The notes beneath the pieces were generated by a model, which did not search any database, was not told the origin of the DNA, and saw nothing but the letters and a program-made list of their open reading frames with translations. A stretch of DNA of 64,000 nt from Acinetobacter proteolyticus (GTDB taxonomy: Bacteria > Pseudomonadota > Gammaproteobacteria > Pseudomonadales > Moraxellaceae), in NCBI RefSeq assembly GCF_000367945.1, contig NZ_KB849179.1, positions 850,446-914,445 of the forward strand, read 5' to 3'. The translations under genes and the position numbers were made by a program. This document shows positions 24,774 through 33,784 of this stretch, in pieces (within the stretch, counting starts at the first letter, position 1; every line of letters begins with the position of its first letter).

Positions 24774-25770
24774 TTTATCTCTGATTTGGGTTGGGATTAT
24801 CGGGCTTGGTGTCTTGATCTATGTCATTTTGGATGGTTTTGATCTGGGAATCGGAATCTTATTTCCGTTCATCAAAAGCCGTGAAGAACGTGATGTGATG
24901 ATGAATACCGTCGCGCCTGTCTGGGATGGTAATGAAACGTGGATGGTGCTCGGTGGTGCAGGCTTATTCGCAGCCTTTCCATTGGTCTATTCAACTGTGC
25001 TGTCTGCTTTGTATATGCCGATTACCCTGATGGTAATTGCCCTGATCTTCCGTGGGGTTGCTTTTGAATTCCGCTTTAAAGCCAATCGTACCAAATATTT
25101 ATGGGATCAAGCTTTTATCTGGGGTTCAATTCTGTCTAGCTTCATGCAAGGCGTGATTTTAGGGGCTTATATTCAAGGCATCCAAACCACCAATGGGATT
25201 TTCTCAGGTTCAGGTTTGGATTGGTTCACTCCTTTTGCCTTATTTACAGGATTGGGTGTGGTTGCCATGTATGCGGCATTAGGTTGTGGCTGGCTGATTA
25301 TGAAAACCGACCATGAACTTCGAGATCAAATGTATGGGCTGATGCCTAAATTGATCATGGTTTTGTTTGTGGTCTTTGCAGGAGTCAGCCTCTATACCCC
25401 ACTGACCCATCCTGAAATTGCAGCACGCTGGTTTGCCTTACCGAATCTACTGTACTTTAGCCCAGTACCGATCTTGGTCTTACTCTTTACATTCCTGATT
25501 TTAAAGGCATGTAAACAACGTCAGGACTTTAAACCTTTTATCTATACCTTGGCGCTCGTGTTCTTGGCCTTCACTGGCTTTGTGATTAGTCTCTGGCCGA
25601 ATATCATTCCGCCATCCGTCACGATTTGGGAAGCAGCAGCACCGCATTCTAGTCAGAAATTTGCATTGGTTGGCGCTGTAATTCTGATCCCGATCATTAT
25701 TGCCTATACCATTCTGTCGTATTGGGTATTCAGAGATAAAGTACGGGTCGGAGATACAGGTTATCACTAG
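24766..25770 (+). CDS. cioB: Cytochrome bd-type ubiquinol oxidase subunit II (CioB type)
   Basis: Subunit II of the bd-type oxidase, 334 residues with eight to nine transmembrane helices. The signature DGFDLGIGILFPF and NTVAPVWDGNETWMVLGGAGLF are characteristic of CydB/CioB. AAGGAG lies 7 nt before the ATG at 24766; a further upstream frame inside cioA is not used. It couples to cioA by an 8-nt overlap and is followed 11 bp later by the small DUF2474 gene, completing a three-subunit unit. Confidence 0.93.
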   Translation: MIDLSLIWVGIIGLGVLIYVILDGFDLGIGILFPFIKSREERDVMMNTVAPVWDGNETWMVLGGAGLFAAFPLVYSTVLSALYMPITLMVIALIFRGVAFEFRFKANRTKYLWDQAFIWGSILSSFMQGVILGAYIQGIQTTNGIFSGSGLDWFTPFALFTGLGVVAMYAALGCGWLIMKTDHELRDQMYGLMPKLIMVLFVVFAGVSLYTPLTHPEIAARWFALPNLLYFSPVPILVLLFTFLILKACKQRQDFKPFIYTLALVFLAFTGFVISLWPNIIPPSVTIWEAAAPHSSQKFALVGAVILIPIIIAYTILSYWVFRDKVRVGDTGYH

Positions 25771-25781
25771 GAAGCAATGTA

Positions 25782-25889
25782 ATGAAACTATCTAAAACAC
25801 AATGGTTTATTGTACTTTGGCTCGCTGGATTTTTAGGGTTGTTGGTGATTGCCATGTTCTTTAGAGTATTGTTAAAACTCGCTTATTAA
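25782..25889 (+). CDS. DUF2474-type small subunit of bd oxidase (35 residues)
   Basis: MKLSKTQWFIVLWLAGFLGL followed by LVIAMFFRVLLKLAY: one transmembrane helix with a short N-terminal tail, ending at TAA 25887. It lies directly after cioB with GGAAG before the ATG. Such DUF2474 single-span peptides follow cioAB genes in many proteobacteria and are thought to stabilise the oxidase, as CydX does in E. coli. It is too short for usual gene finders, and a terminator follows at once. Confidence 0.8.
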   Translation: MKLSKTQWFIVLWLAGFLGLLVIAMFFRVLLKLAY

Positions 25890-25910
25890 GCTGAACTTTT
25901 TCTTTCAATT

Positions 25911-25942
25911 AAAAAGACTATACCTCGGTATAGTCTTTTTAT
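25911..25942. terminator. Intrinsic terminator of the cio operon
   Basis: AAAAAGACTATACC, loop TC, GGTATAGTCTTTTT: 14-bp perfect stem with T-run, 22 bp after the DUF2474 stop. Usable in both directions. Confidence 0.9.
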
Positions 25943-26143
25943 CATGAATAACAACAATAAAAAATATTTATTTTTAAGCATCTAAACTATCTTTTAGATT
26001 CTCAATTTGCAAAATAGATATGACTGAACCGTATAGAAAGGCATGCGAATTTCCGACAAAGGAAAATTCAGAATGCACATAAAGCATGCTAACATCTAAA
26101 TACTGACAATACACTATGTCAAATTATTTGGAAGGGTTCCAAT

Positions 26144-26575
26144 ATGCTAAAAACACAACAGGTCAAGATAATACAAGAATTCAATGCGCCAATAGACAAG
26201 GTCTTTGCCGTTCTCAGTGAACATGAAAACCTCAACAAGATTTTTGCACCCGCAAAAATTACTCGTATTAATAATGGCAAAGATGCTCGAAATGGCGTGG
26301 GTTCTGCACGTAAACTTTCGATTCCTTTAGCCCCTTCATTTGTTGAAACCAACTTGGTTTACCAAGAAAATGAATTGATTGAATATGCGATTACCAGTGG
26401 TATTAGTCCAATTAAAGCACATCGTGGCATCATGAAGTTTAGTGATTTAGGTGGTGACCGTACTCGATTGGATTACACCATTACCTTTAAAGGACGTGTT
26501 CCTTTGATTGGCCCAATTATTAAAGCAGCGCTACAAAATGGGATCACTCGTGGTCTTAAAAAACTGAAATTTTAA
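26144..26575 (+). CDS. SRPBCC-superfamily (START/polyketide-cyclase-like) protein
   Basis: Protein of 143 residues with the SRPBCC pattern: VKIIQEFNAPIDKVFAVLSEHENLNKIF at the N-terminus, a central strand-rich region (GSARKLSIPLAPSFVETNLVYQENELIEYAI), and a C-terminal amphipathic helix (IIKAALQNGITRGLKKL). These helix-grip folds bind hydrophobic ligands or act as small hydrolases or cyclases; the ligand cannot be predicted. It is monocistronic, and has no signal peptide. Confidence 0.82.
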   Translation: MLKTQQVKIIQEFNAPIDKVFAVLSEHENLNKIFAPAKITRINNGKDARNGVGSARKLSIPLAPSFVETNLVYQENELIEYAITSGISPIKAHRGIMKFSDLGGDRTRLDYTITFKGRVPLIGPIIKAALQNGITRGLKKLKF

Positions 26576-26635
26576 TACTGTTCAAGCACTTTCTCCTTGA
26601 CGGTTTACTTCATTCCGTCAAGGTTGACACTATGT

Positions 26636-27898
26636 TTAAAGTGGAGATGTTACTGTGCCTAGCGGTTCTTTCCGAGTGATTGAATGATCTGGCTTACGCA
26701 GCAAAATTAATGCAGAGATTGCAGCCAATAAAATCATTGGAATGCTTGATGCAATCACCACAATTTCACTTTGACCTGTTCCGAGTAGATAGCCTGCAAC
26801 TAAAGGTCCTGCAAAAGCACCTAAGCGCCCTACAGCAACAGCAGCTCCTACACCGGTTCCGCGCATTTCAGTGGGATAATATTTTGCTGCCAAGGTGTAT
26901 AAAATTGATTGACAGCCGATCACAAACATTCCGCAGCTTGTAGCAAACAAAATAAAACTCGACGCGCTATTGGAATAGGCCAAACCAATCAATGAAATGA
27001 GAATACCGGCATAAACACTGGCAACAATAAAGAATTTATTCAGTCGATCCAACATCAAACCTAAGATCAATACCCCAATCGAACCACCTAAATTAAAACC
27101 GATCTGAATATAGCTGGCTTGTTGCTTATTTAACCCTAGTCCCGAAATTAAAGTCGGTAACCAGTTCTGAAACAATGCTAAAACCAGTAAGGTACCAAAA
27201 AAGCTGAGCCATAGACTAGATGTCACCACGACACGTGGTTTGGCAAAAAGGACGTTTAACACACTTGGTTTTTGTGTAGTGGCCTGAGGAATTTTATTTA
27301 AATAAGCTTTTGATTCAGGTAAAAATAAAATAAGAATAGGAACTAAAATTAAAGGCGCAATTCCGCCTATATAAAAGATATGTCGCCATTCATGATCTGC
27401 TGTTAAAGACAAGGCAACCAAGGAAGTCAAAACACCGCCTATCGGCATACCGCAATACATCGCACTGACAGCCGTCGCTTTATACTTTTCAGGTACCGCT
27501 TCAGAAACCATGGTAATCACGATGGGTAAAGCTCCACCCATGCCGAGTCCAGTCAGAAAGCGAACTAAAAGTAAGGAGTTCAGATCTTTGGTAAATGGCG
27601 TCAGTAAGGACATCAGCCCAAAAATTGCAATCGAAGTGATAAATACTTTTTTGCGACCAATCGAATCAGCAATTCGTCCAGCGATCAACGCACCCGGCAA
27701 TGTGCCTAGAACCGCAGCACTGAACACCCAACCCATCTCGGTACTGTTTAACAGCATTTCTGCTTTCATCCGTGGTGCAGCAACACCCATAGATTGCAGA
27801 TCAAATCCTTCAATAATGGCAAAAATGAAACATAGGATGAGTGTAATCACGATTGCTTGTTTTGAAGTGCCTGCCTCTATATTGGTCTCTTTTAACAT
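26636..27898 (-). CDS. MFS transporter, aromatic acid:H+ symporter family
   Basis: Inner-membrane secondary transporter of 420 residues with twelve predicted helices. Signatures are AIIEGFDLQSMGVAAPRM in helix 1, GRIADSIGRKK between helices 2 and 3, RFLTGLGMGGALPIVITM, and RGTGVGAAVAVGRLGAFAGP in helix 11. The family (MhpT, PcaK, BenK) imports aromatic acids by proton symport. No catabolic operon adjoins it here, so the substrate is open; the 3-hydroxyphenylpropionate type is a guess from GFDLQSMG. It diverges from a small membrane protein 160 bp away. Confidence 0.85.
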   Translation of the reverse strand: MLKETNIEAGTSKQAIVITLILCFIFAIIEGFDLQSMGVAAPRMKAEMLLNSTEMGWVFSAAVLGTLPGALIAGRIADSIGRKKVFITSIAIFGLMSLLTPFTKDLNSLLLVRFLTGLGMGGALPIVITMVSEAVPEKYKATAVSAMYCGMPIGGVLTSLVALSLTADHEWRHIFYIGGIAPLILVPILILFLPESKAYLNKIPQATTQKPSVLNVLFAKPRVVVTSSLWLSFFGTLLVLALFQNWLPTLISGLGLNKQQASYIQIGFNLGGSIGVLILGLMLDRLNKFFIVASVYAGILISLIGLAYSNSASSFILFATSCGMFVIGCQSILYTLAAKYYPTEMRGTGVGAAVAVGRLGAFAGPLVAGYLLGTGQSEIVVIASSIPMILLAAISALILLRKPDHSITRKEPLGTVTSPL

Positions 27899-28061
27899 TG
27901 TTATCTTCCCTTTTTTGATTCTTCCAGTTTATCGATCTAAAATTCTAAATATAGATTTAAATATCCATTAAAGTCGTTAAAAAGACTAGCAGAGCGAATA
28001 TAGTTACGCAATATGTATTGAAATTATGCAATTCATAATTTCGTAGTTTGAGGGATTTGAT

Positions 28062-28493
28062 TTGAAATATCAGAAAAAGATCATTTTAAAATCGCTGCTA
28101 TTGGCTCCAATTCCCTTACTCTGTTTTATGGCTGTACTGTTTATTGTCATGAACAATGAGTTTAAACTCGGTTCAATATTTGCAGTTATTGTCGGGTATC
28201 TTCTGGTTTATTTGGCTTATTGCCTTTTAACTGTTCCATTTTCATTCATGTTCTCGCTTGTCTTAAACCGCTATCAGTATCTGAATTTTCTGACAATCTG
28301 CTTAAGCTCATTCGTCGTTGCGGCACCTTTTTTTACTCTTTTAGCTTGGGCTCATACAGGCCAACTCCCAAAGCAATGGTGGCTGGTTTATGCGGATATT
28401 TTTTCCTTGTTTATTGCTCTCATCCCTGCGGTATGTTACTGGCTGATTTTGATTCATCTAAAATCCCATCAGCCAGATAGCATCGATTTATAA
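28062..28493 (+). CDS. Four-helix membrane protein of unknown function
   Basis: Not recognised. The 143-residue protein has four predicted transmembrane segments (LLLAPIPLLCFMAVLFIVM, IFAVIVGYLLVYLAYCLL, FLTICLSSFVVAAPFFTLLA, ADIFSLFIALIPAVCYWLIL). It starts at TTG, with GAGGGATTTGA as a usable ribosome site. The end overlaps the convergent HAD gene by 6 nt. No motif points to transport or enzyme activity. Confidence 0.6.
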   Translation: MKYQKKIILKSLLLAPIPLLCFMAVLFIVMNNEFKLGSIFAVIVGYLLVYLAYCLLTVPFSFMFSLVLNRYQYLNFLTICLSSFVVAAPFFTLLAWAHTGQLPKQWWLVYADIFSLFIALIPAVCYWLILIHLKSHQPDSIDL

Positions 28494-29162
28494 AATCTTT
28501 ACTAAATCAGATAAATGCTGAATGGTATGTGTGATATTTAATTGCAATTGATTGGGTAAATTTTTAGGGTTGTACCAACAGGTCGAAATTTCACAAGAAG
28601 CAGCTCCTTTCATATCAGCCTCTAAGCTATCGCCAATGAATAAGACTTCTTCTTTCGCAATGTTACTTCTACGCAGACAGGTTTCGAAAAAACGTTGATC
28701 AGGCTTCTCATAGCCGATGTCATCTGAAATATATAAATCAGAAAAATGTGATAACAAACCAGCCAAGTCCAAACGTGATTTTTGTTGATTCAGAAAACTA
28801 TTGGATGCTGCAAACAGCTTATATTTTTGGCTCAGGTATTGAATTGCTTCAGTTGCCCCATCTTCAAGGGTATGCTCTTTGGCTAAATTGCCTTGGAAGG
28901 TATCTCGAAAATGATCATGATCTAATTCGATATTCAAAGCCAAAAATAATTCTTTAAATCGATAATCAATCACATTCTGTACTGTAATTTGACCTAACTT
29001 CTGTTTTTCCCATAGCTGATGATTAATATTTTTATAGGTAGAATAAGTCAAATCATCATGCTGTAAGTTAAACTGCCCAAACGATTTAACAAATGCAGAG
29101 CGATTGGCTACGCTGAAATCAAGCAAAGTATCGTCAATATCAAAGAATATAGCCTTATACAT
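28488..29162 (-). CDS. HAD-superfamily phosphatase, YjjG-like nucleotidase
   Basis: HAD hydrolase of 224 residues: motif I FFDIDDTLLDF (Asp nucleophile near residue 8), a helical cap (about 15-95), motif II AASNS, motif III Lys in GYEKPDQRFFETCL, motif IV FIGDSLEADMKGA. The layout matches YjjG, the pyrimidine 5'-nucleotidase that removes non-canonical nucleotides. It stands between the membrane protein gene and the second heme locus. Assignment to YjjG rather than another small-molecule HAD phosphatase is from motif feel, not alignment. Confidence 0.82.
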   Translation of the reverse strand: MYKAIFFDIDDTLLDFSVANRSAFVKSFGQFNLQHDDLTYSTYKNINHQLWEKQKLGQITVQNVIDYRFKELFLALNIELDHDHFRDTFQGNLAKEHTLEDGATEAIQYLSQKYKLFAASNSFLNQQKSRLDLAGLLSHFSDLYISDDIGYEKPDQRFFETCLRRSNIAKEEVLFIGDSLEADMKGAASCEISTCWYNPKNLPNQLQLNITHTIQHLSDLVKIL

Positions 29163-29275
29163 CTGAGCAATCTTACAACCGAAACAAATAGTGAAATAAT
29201 TTTATTATACCGATAGATAAAAGAGCAAGCCGTTGCGACCTGCTCAATAATCGATATCTTGGTGTTAAATCATTT

Positions 29276-29704
29276 TCAGTCTTTATCTCTCATCCACATC
29301 CAGATCAATACGGCTGCCATACACGCCACAAGAGGATAAACGACCCAAGGATGTGGAATGGTCCAGATCATAATCCCCGCAGCGACACTCATACTGAGCG
29401 TCGACATGTATTTTGCTTTTTTGGGAATACGTCTATTTTCTTGCCATTCTTTGATAATTGGGCCAATAAAACGATGATTCAGAAACCATTGATGCAGCTT
29501 CTCTGATCCTCTTGCCGCAAAGAAAACAGCCAATAAAATAAAGTCAACCGTTGGTAGCCCTGGAATAAAAATGCCAAGAATCCCTAAACCGATGCATAGC
29601 CAAGCCAGACAGATAAACAATAATCGCCACCACACTGAACGCGCTAACTTGCTTGCTGGCTGTGGTGTTGGCGATAAGGTCTCTGTTTTCATTTGATTAT
29701 CCAT
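29276..29704 (-). CDS. DUF454 (YbaN-type) membrane protein, second copy
   Basis: Paralogue of the protein at 10092-10550, last gene of the hemophilin locus. Motifs are LGIFIPGLPTVDFILLAVFFAARGSEK in the core, and a long basic loop (ENRRIPKKAKY). There are three to four transmembrane segments. I start it at ATG 29704 (MDNQMK), about 11 nt after GGGGA; a further upstream ATG at 29722 has no ribosome site. It lies 47 bp after hemO. Its recurring place behind heme oxygenase genes suggests a heme-related membrane role. Confidence 0.8.
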   Translation of the reverse strand: MDNQMKTETLSPTPQPASKLARSVWWRLLFICLAWLCIGLGILGIFIPGLPTVDFILLAVFFAARGSEKLHQWFLNHRFIGPIIKEWQENRRIPKKAKYMSTLSMSVAAGIMIWTIPHPWVVYPLVACMAAVLIWMWMRDKD

Positions 29705-29750
29705 GCGATTAATGTTCCCCATACCAAATAAGCTGTTACTACCTGATCAC

Positions 29751-30350
29751 TTATTTCAACTCATCGAGCTGGATTAATGCCTTTCCGAAATAGCCAAATG
29801 CATCTAAAGCGCCTTGTACCACACGATCTTGTAACACTTGGTCAAAATCAGCCTCATCAAGTGCCTCAACAAAACGTTTCCACACCTTTGCTCGACCTTC
29901 TGGATAAGCCGCCAGATTCCGCGCTGCAAATGTTTCGGAGAAACCTAACTGCTTCTGCGCTTGTTTAAATAGAAATGCGGCACCTAAAGTTGAGCCTTCT
30001 GACACATAGATCCAACCCAGTGCTTCAGGCAATTTGACTTCAGCACTTTGTAATGTCTGACCTGCGGGCTGAATACCCAAATCCTGCAAGTCATCAAAGG
30101 CTTGTTGAGAACGGCCACGGATGCCCAAATCTGGAATCAGTCCAGCCACTCCTTCTTGTTCAAAAAGATGCTCAATTTCCTGCTGGAAATAATATTGCGA
30201 CAAGGTAAACTGGGCGTATTTCTCCTTGCTCGAAAAGACGTTTGCTTGCGCCATTAAGTTATGCATACGTTCATGCTCTGCCGCTGTTTCTTGCTTTAGA
30301 CGCTGAGAAAGGCGATTGGCAATCATTTGCTCTGTTGCTGCGTTCATCAT
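29751..30350 (-). CDS. hemO: Heme oxygenase of the hemophilin locus
   Basis: Second HemO of the window, 199 residues. His candidates are in ETAAEHERMHNLM; the distal helix GWIYVSEGSTLGAAF and ARNLAAYPEGRAKVWKRF are identical or nearly so to the first copy. The cluster corresponds to the Acinetobacter hemO locus that lets strains grow on heme or hemoglobin iron. AGGAG precedes two consecutive ATG codons (30350, 30347), the second at better spacing. It follows tonB by 31 bp. Expression is probably under the FecR/ECF sigma pair at the head of the locus. Confidence 0.92.
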   Translation of the reverse strand: MMNAATEQMIANRLSQRLKQETAAEHERMHNLMAQANVFSSKEKYAQFTLSQYYFQQEIEHLFEQEGVAGLIPDLGIRGRSQQAFDDLQDLGIQPAGQTLQSAEVKLPEALGWIYVSEGSTLGAAFLFKQAQKQLGFSETFAARNLAAYPEGRAKVWKRFVEALDEADFDQVLQDRVVQGALDAFGYFGKALIQLDELK

Positions 30351-30381
30351 TATTCTCCTAGGAAAGGATAGGACTCATCGG

Positions 30382-31296
30382 TTAACGACTCCGACTGAGT
30401 TTGAGTTGCACGGGAAAATCAACAATAACGGTCACTGCTCGACCATTAACTTTGTAAGGTTTGAATTTGGACTGACGAGCAGCCTGTAAAACACGCTGAT
30501 CTAAACTGCCAATTCCTGAACTTTGTTTTAATTGAATCTCGATAGGCTGACCGTTTTCATTGATACGTAGCCGTAATTCGACCACACGGTTTTGTTGTTT
30601 AAGTTCCCGATCATCGTAAGCAAGTTTGCCAAAGCTCAATACATCAACACTGCTGACTTGAACAGGTTCATCACGATCAACTTGGCTTTCCGGCGCACGA
30701 GCCAATTCCTGTTGTGTTGCTGCTGTATTTACACCACCCGACTGGGATTGAGCCTGCCCTATTTGTTGTTTCGAACTGAGCGGATTTTCTGTCAACATCT
30801 GCGGAGATTGATCCGCTTGGGTATCTTGCTTCACTTTAGTTTCAGAAACTTGAGCCGCTATTGCTGCTGTGGATGTCGCAGCTAAACTCGCAACTTTGTG
30901 GCTACTTTGTTGCTTAGCCACTTCATGCACAGCACTCTGACTGCTTATCACTTTTTGTTCTGTGTTTTCAGTATTGGTCGGAGCAGCGCGAGTGCTTGTT
31001 TGTTTTTCTAATACGGGTATTGTTGATGTTTGGGCAACTTCAACTTTTGCAGTTGCTTGAGGAGATGCATGTTCTGAAGCTGATAAAGACACGAAATGAA
31101 CTTTCAACGCATCTACTTTGGGTGAAGTAGCCAAAGTATAAGGCTCAATAAAATGGCTCAATGACCACATTCCAAGTAAATGTAAAACAATGACCACTGT
31201 CACAATGATTAACTTACGCTGCGAAAGTGCCCAAATCCGAATAGGTGATCCTTTTGCACTAAAGTCATAGCGCGGATATAGGAATTTTGATTTCAT
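30382..31296 (-). CDS. tonB: TonB energy-transducer of the hemophilin locus
   Basis: TonB-family protein of about 304 residues. It has one N-terminal transmembrane anchor (IIVTVVIVLHLLGMWSLSHF, about 27-46), a long periplasmic spacer rich in Gln, Ser, Ala and Glu and poor in Pro, and the conserved TonB C-terminal domain (VVELRLRINENGQPIEIQLK, QAARQSKFKPYKVNGRAV, VIVDFPVQL). It couples the proton-motive force to the locus receptor HphR. No exbB or exbD is in the window, so it must share another copy. ATG at 31296 fits AGGGGG spacing better than the ATG two codons before. Confidence 0.9.
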   Translation of the reverse strand: MKSKFLYPRYDFSAKGSPIRIWALSQRKLIIVTVVIVLHLLGMWSLSHFIEPYTLATSPKVDALKVHFVSLSASEHASPQATAKVEVAQTSTIPVLEKQTSTRAAPTNTENTEQKVISSQSAVHEVAKQQSSHKVASLAATSTAAIAAQVSETKVKQDTQADQSPQMLTENPLSSKQQIGQAQSQSGGVNTAATQQELARAPESQVDRDEPVQVSSVDVLSFGKLAYDDRELKQQNRVVELRLRINENGQPIEIQLKQSSGIGSLDQRVLQAARQSKFKPYKVNGRAVTVIVDFPVQLKLSRSR

Positions 31297-31307
31297 CGCC
31301 ATTCCCC

Positions 31308-32798
31308 CTAAAAACGGTGCTCAAGTTTTAGGCTGACATTGTGTTTGTCATAGGAATATAACCAATCCACATTGCTATTATTACGGTTATAGCGATAGGT
31401 CAAATTCGGCGTCATTCCATAGAATTTGAAACGAGGCATTTGCAACACAAAGGTGTAGTTTTGCTCAAAATCTTGACGACGTGTTTGAAATGCCGCCACG
31501 TAACGATCAAACTGGCGCCAGCGATACAAACTGAATAAAGTGGTATTAAAGCCAGCACTCCACGGTTTACTCAGACCCAAACGAACACCTTGCTGCTGAT
31601 AGGCTGCCATGTATTTTTCTTGGGTATCATGATCTAAGACATCCGCACCACCAAACAAGGTCCATTGTTCAGGTAAGATTTTCCAAAAGGTCAGCATGGC
31701 TGAACTTTCTTTGCCATCTAAAGTTTTATATGTTTGATAATTTAAATCTTTGATTTCAGCTTCAAGCTTGAGTGCTTTATCGGCGGAGATAAATCGCATC
31801 CATTCCGCACGTGCCCCCCAGGCATTGTACAAACCATCATTGGCATAACGTTTATGCTCAAATAGCGGTGCAATTGTGATTTGATTTTTTAAATCAAAAA
31901 AACTATAACCTGCATTGATATTCAGTGTGGATTCATTAAAGTCAGCATGATCATCATAAGATTGTCCATACGCTAAACCACGTAAGGAAACCCCATGATT
32001 GCCATAGAGCGAAAAGCGTTTCATTAAACTGGCTTCATAGTCCATACCCGTTGCCGACTCAGCTTTAGGACTTCCACGGGTAATCTCCTGAATGGGGATC
32101 ACATTGCCTTTTTGGTCAAGGCCATACAACATCCAAGTTTTACTTTGTTCAGAAGAACTATTTAGATTCGTGGCATAGGTTGGTCCAATCGCAACACTGC
32201 CTTGCCATGAATCCCGCTGCTCCAGTGCCTTAACGAACAGCTTAACCGTTTGTTCGACCTCAGGCGGAATTACCCCACGATCACTTTGCCCCAATTTGCT
32301 CTGAATGGATGTAAAAAGGCGTGCTGCTTGTTTGTTCTTCTGCTGTTCAAACAGCACGCGCGCTAACTCGAGTTCACAAATCAGATTATTGGGTTGTTTA
32401 TTTAAACTACTTTGGAATTTATGCTCTGCTATCTTGAGCTGGCCTTGAGCACGAGCCAATGCACCCTCGGCAAAGTCTGTTAAAGCTTTGTCATAGCCAT
32501 CATATTGTTGATAATGCTTTAGATAGACTGCCGCATTGCCCCATTGCTTTTGCATGACTGCCAAATATAAAGCTTTTGCCAGATCATCTTGGTTCTTTTC
32601 AACTTCAAATACTTGCCCATTAATTACAATATTGGGTAATTCGTCTGTGCTCCGAATTGCCCCTTGTTGTTGTAATTGATGCTGTTGTTGTAATAAATTC
32701 TGATCCAAGTTTTGATTCAGGCGAAGTTGTGTCTCATCATCTGCATAAAGTGATGAACTCGCCAATAAAATCAAACAGCACAGCAATGTTCTTTTCAT
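31308..32798 (-). CDS. hsmA: Slam-type hemophilin secretion modulator (HsmA)
   Basis: Outer-membrane Slam (surface lipoprotein assembly modulator) that exports hemophilin. The 496-residue protein has a signal peptide (LLCCLILLASSSLYA), an N-terminal helical TPR-like domain (about 60-190, ALARAQGQLKIAEHKFQSSL), then a DUF560 barrel (about 200-496: SVAIGPTYATNLNSSS, a run of alternating strands, C-terminal Phe). In A. baumannii HsmA is needed to secrete HphA. It lies next to hphA, separated by a hairpin at 32845-32872, and just ahead of tonB. I use ATG at 32798 (MKRTLLCC), not an upstream TTG. Slam members usually export one or few clients encoded beside them. Confidence 0.9.
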   Translation of the reverse strand: MKRTLLCCLILLASSSLYADDETQLRLNQNLDQNLLQQQHQLQQQGAIRSTDELPNIVINGQVFEVEKNQDDLAKALYLAVMQKQWGNAAVYLKHYQQYDGYDKALTDFAEGALARAQGQLKIAEHKFQSSLNKQPNNLICELELARVLFEQQKNKQAARLFTSIQSKLGQSDRGVIPPEVEQTVKLFVKALEQRDSWQGSVAIGPTYATNLNSSSEQSKTWMLYGLDQKGNVIPIQEITRGSPKAESATGMDYEASLMKRFSLYGNHGVSLRGLAYGQSYDDHADFNESTLNINAGYSFFDLKNQITIAPLFEHKRYANDGLYNAWGARAEWMRFISADKALKLEAEIKDLNYQTYKTLDGKESSAMLTFWKILPEQWTLFGGADVLDHDTQEKYMAAYQQQGVRLGLSKPWSAGFNTTLFSLYRWRQFDRYVAAFQTRRQDFEQNYTFVLQMPRFKFYGMTPNLTYRYNRNNSNVDWLYSYDKHNVSLKLEHRF

Positions 32799-32844
32799 AA
32801 AAACCGTAAAACACAAATAAAAGTCATCAAGCCATAAACAAGAA

Positions 32845-32872
32845 AAAGGAATCTACTGCTGTAGATTCCTTT
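32845..32872 (-). terminator. Hairpin between hphA and hsmA (attenuator)
   Basis: AAAGGAATCTAC, TGCT, GTAGATTCCTTT: 12-bp stem. On the minus strand it is followed by TTTTTCTTG, as in an intrinsic terminator. Partial termination here would give more hemophore than exporter mRNA. Confidence 0.7.
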
Positions 32873-32880
32873 CACCGTGA

Positions 32881-33672
32881 TTAGTTTTTCGCACCACCAA
32901 AGGCAGTGTTATAAGCAGCATTATTAAACTCGGCAATACCCGCTAAAGCTGCAGCATTTGCACCAAAGAAATGTCCTTGAACAATACCTGAATTATTTAG
33001 CCCAGCCGTACCATTTGCACTTGCACCGCCACTGAATGCCGCAGTACCTGGATTAAATGTCACACCGTTCAAGCTTAAGCTTGAAACAGCAGTCCCTGTT
33101 CCAGTTAATGACCCTTCTAAAGTGCCTGCACCAAAGTTAGCAGTTAAATTACCACTTAACAGATTGGTTGCTGAACCATTAATCCCTGCAACGGTATAGG
33201 TAGCCGTACCAGCAGTCGGTACTGTGGTATTGGTATTGTCACCTGCGTAATAAACAGTATGACTTGCACTTGCTGCTGTATCGCCCGCTTTCCACCATTC
33301 ACCAAAATAGACTTCCTGTGTGCCCACCTGACCAAAATTGAAATTACCTAAGGCACTATGTGAAGGTGGCATTGCCGAAACAGGAATATGGGAGATATTA
33401 AAAGTTTTGCTACCGACAGTAACATCAGTATTGCTTGCACCACGTGCAGTGAACGCTTGTGCCAAACCTTTTAACGAGCTAAAACCTGTAAATGCATTGT
33501 AGGGTGCACCAGCCGCTTGTACAGAAACGGCTGCTGCACCACCTGGGTGGCTAGCATTTGCAGCAGCGCCAATAATGATATTGTTTTCATTACTTGAAGC
33601 ACCATCAATACCTGCATGTGCAAACACAGCAGAACATGCAACAAGACCGATAAACAGTTGAGAGATTTTCAT
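32881..33672 (-). CDS. hphA: Hemophilin, secreted heme-binding hemophore (HphA)
   Basis: Secreted hemophore of 263 residues. The signal peptide ends at VFAHA (about residue 20). The mature protein is rich in Gly, Ala, Ser and Asn and almost free of Lys and Arg; the C-terminal half (about 150-255: TATYTVAGINGSATNLLSGN, VSSLSLNGVTFNPGTAAFSG, GIVQGHFFGANAAALAGIAE) forms the TbpB-like eight-strand barrel typical of Slam clients. Histidines in ASHPGG, FNISHIPVS and PPSHSAL are candidate axial heme ligands. In A. baumannii HphA takes heme from hemoglobin and delivers it to HphR. It lies between hphR and hsmA, with GGAG before the ATG and a Fur-like box upstream. Confidence 0.88.
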   Translation of the reverse strand: MKISQLFIGLVACSAVFAHAGIDGASSNENNIIIGAAANASHPGGAAAVSVQAAGAPYNAFTGFSSLKGLAQAFTARGASNTDVTVGSKTFNISHIPVSAMPPSHSALGNFNFGQVGTQEVYFGEWWKAGDTAASASHTVYYAGDNTNTTVPTAGTATYTVAGINGSATNLLSGNLTANFGAGTLEGSLTGTGTAVSSLSLNGVTFNPGTAAFSGGASANGTAGLNNSGIVQGHFFGANAAALAGIAEFNNAAYNTAFGGAKN

Positions 33673-33784
33673 TTATTGTTACTCCATTTTTCTAAAGCTA
33701 AGTTATTGTTTCAATAAAGATAACGCTATCGTTATCTATTTAGTTATAGGAACAGTAAGATCTATAACTGCCCCTCGGTTTTGC

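Noticed and set aside
26040..26080. Inverted repeat GAATTTCC...GGAAAATTC before the SRPBCC gene
   Set aside because: The arms are short and mismatched, with no T-run, so neither an operator nor a terminator could be supported.
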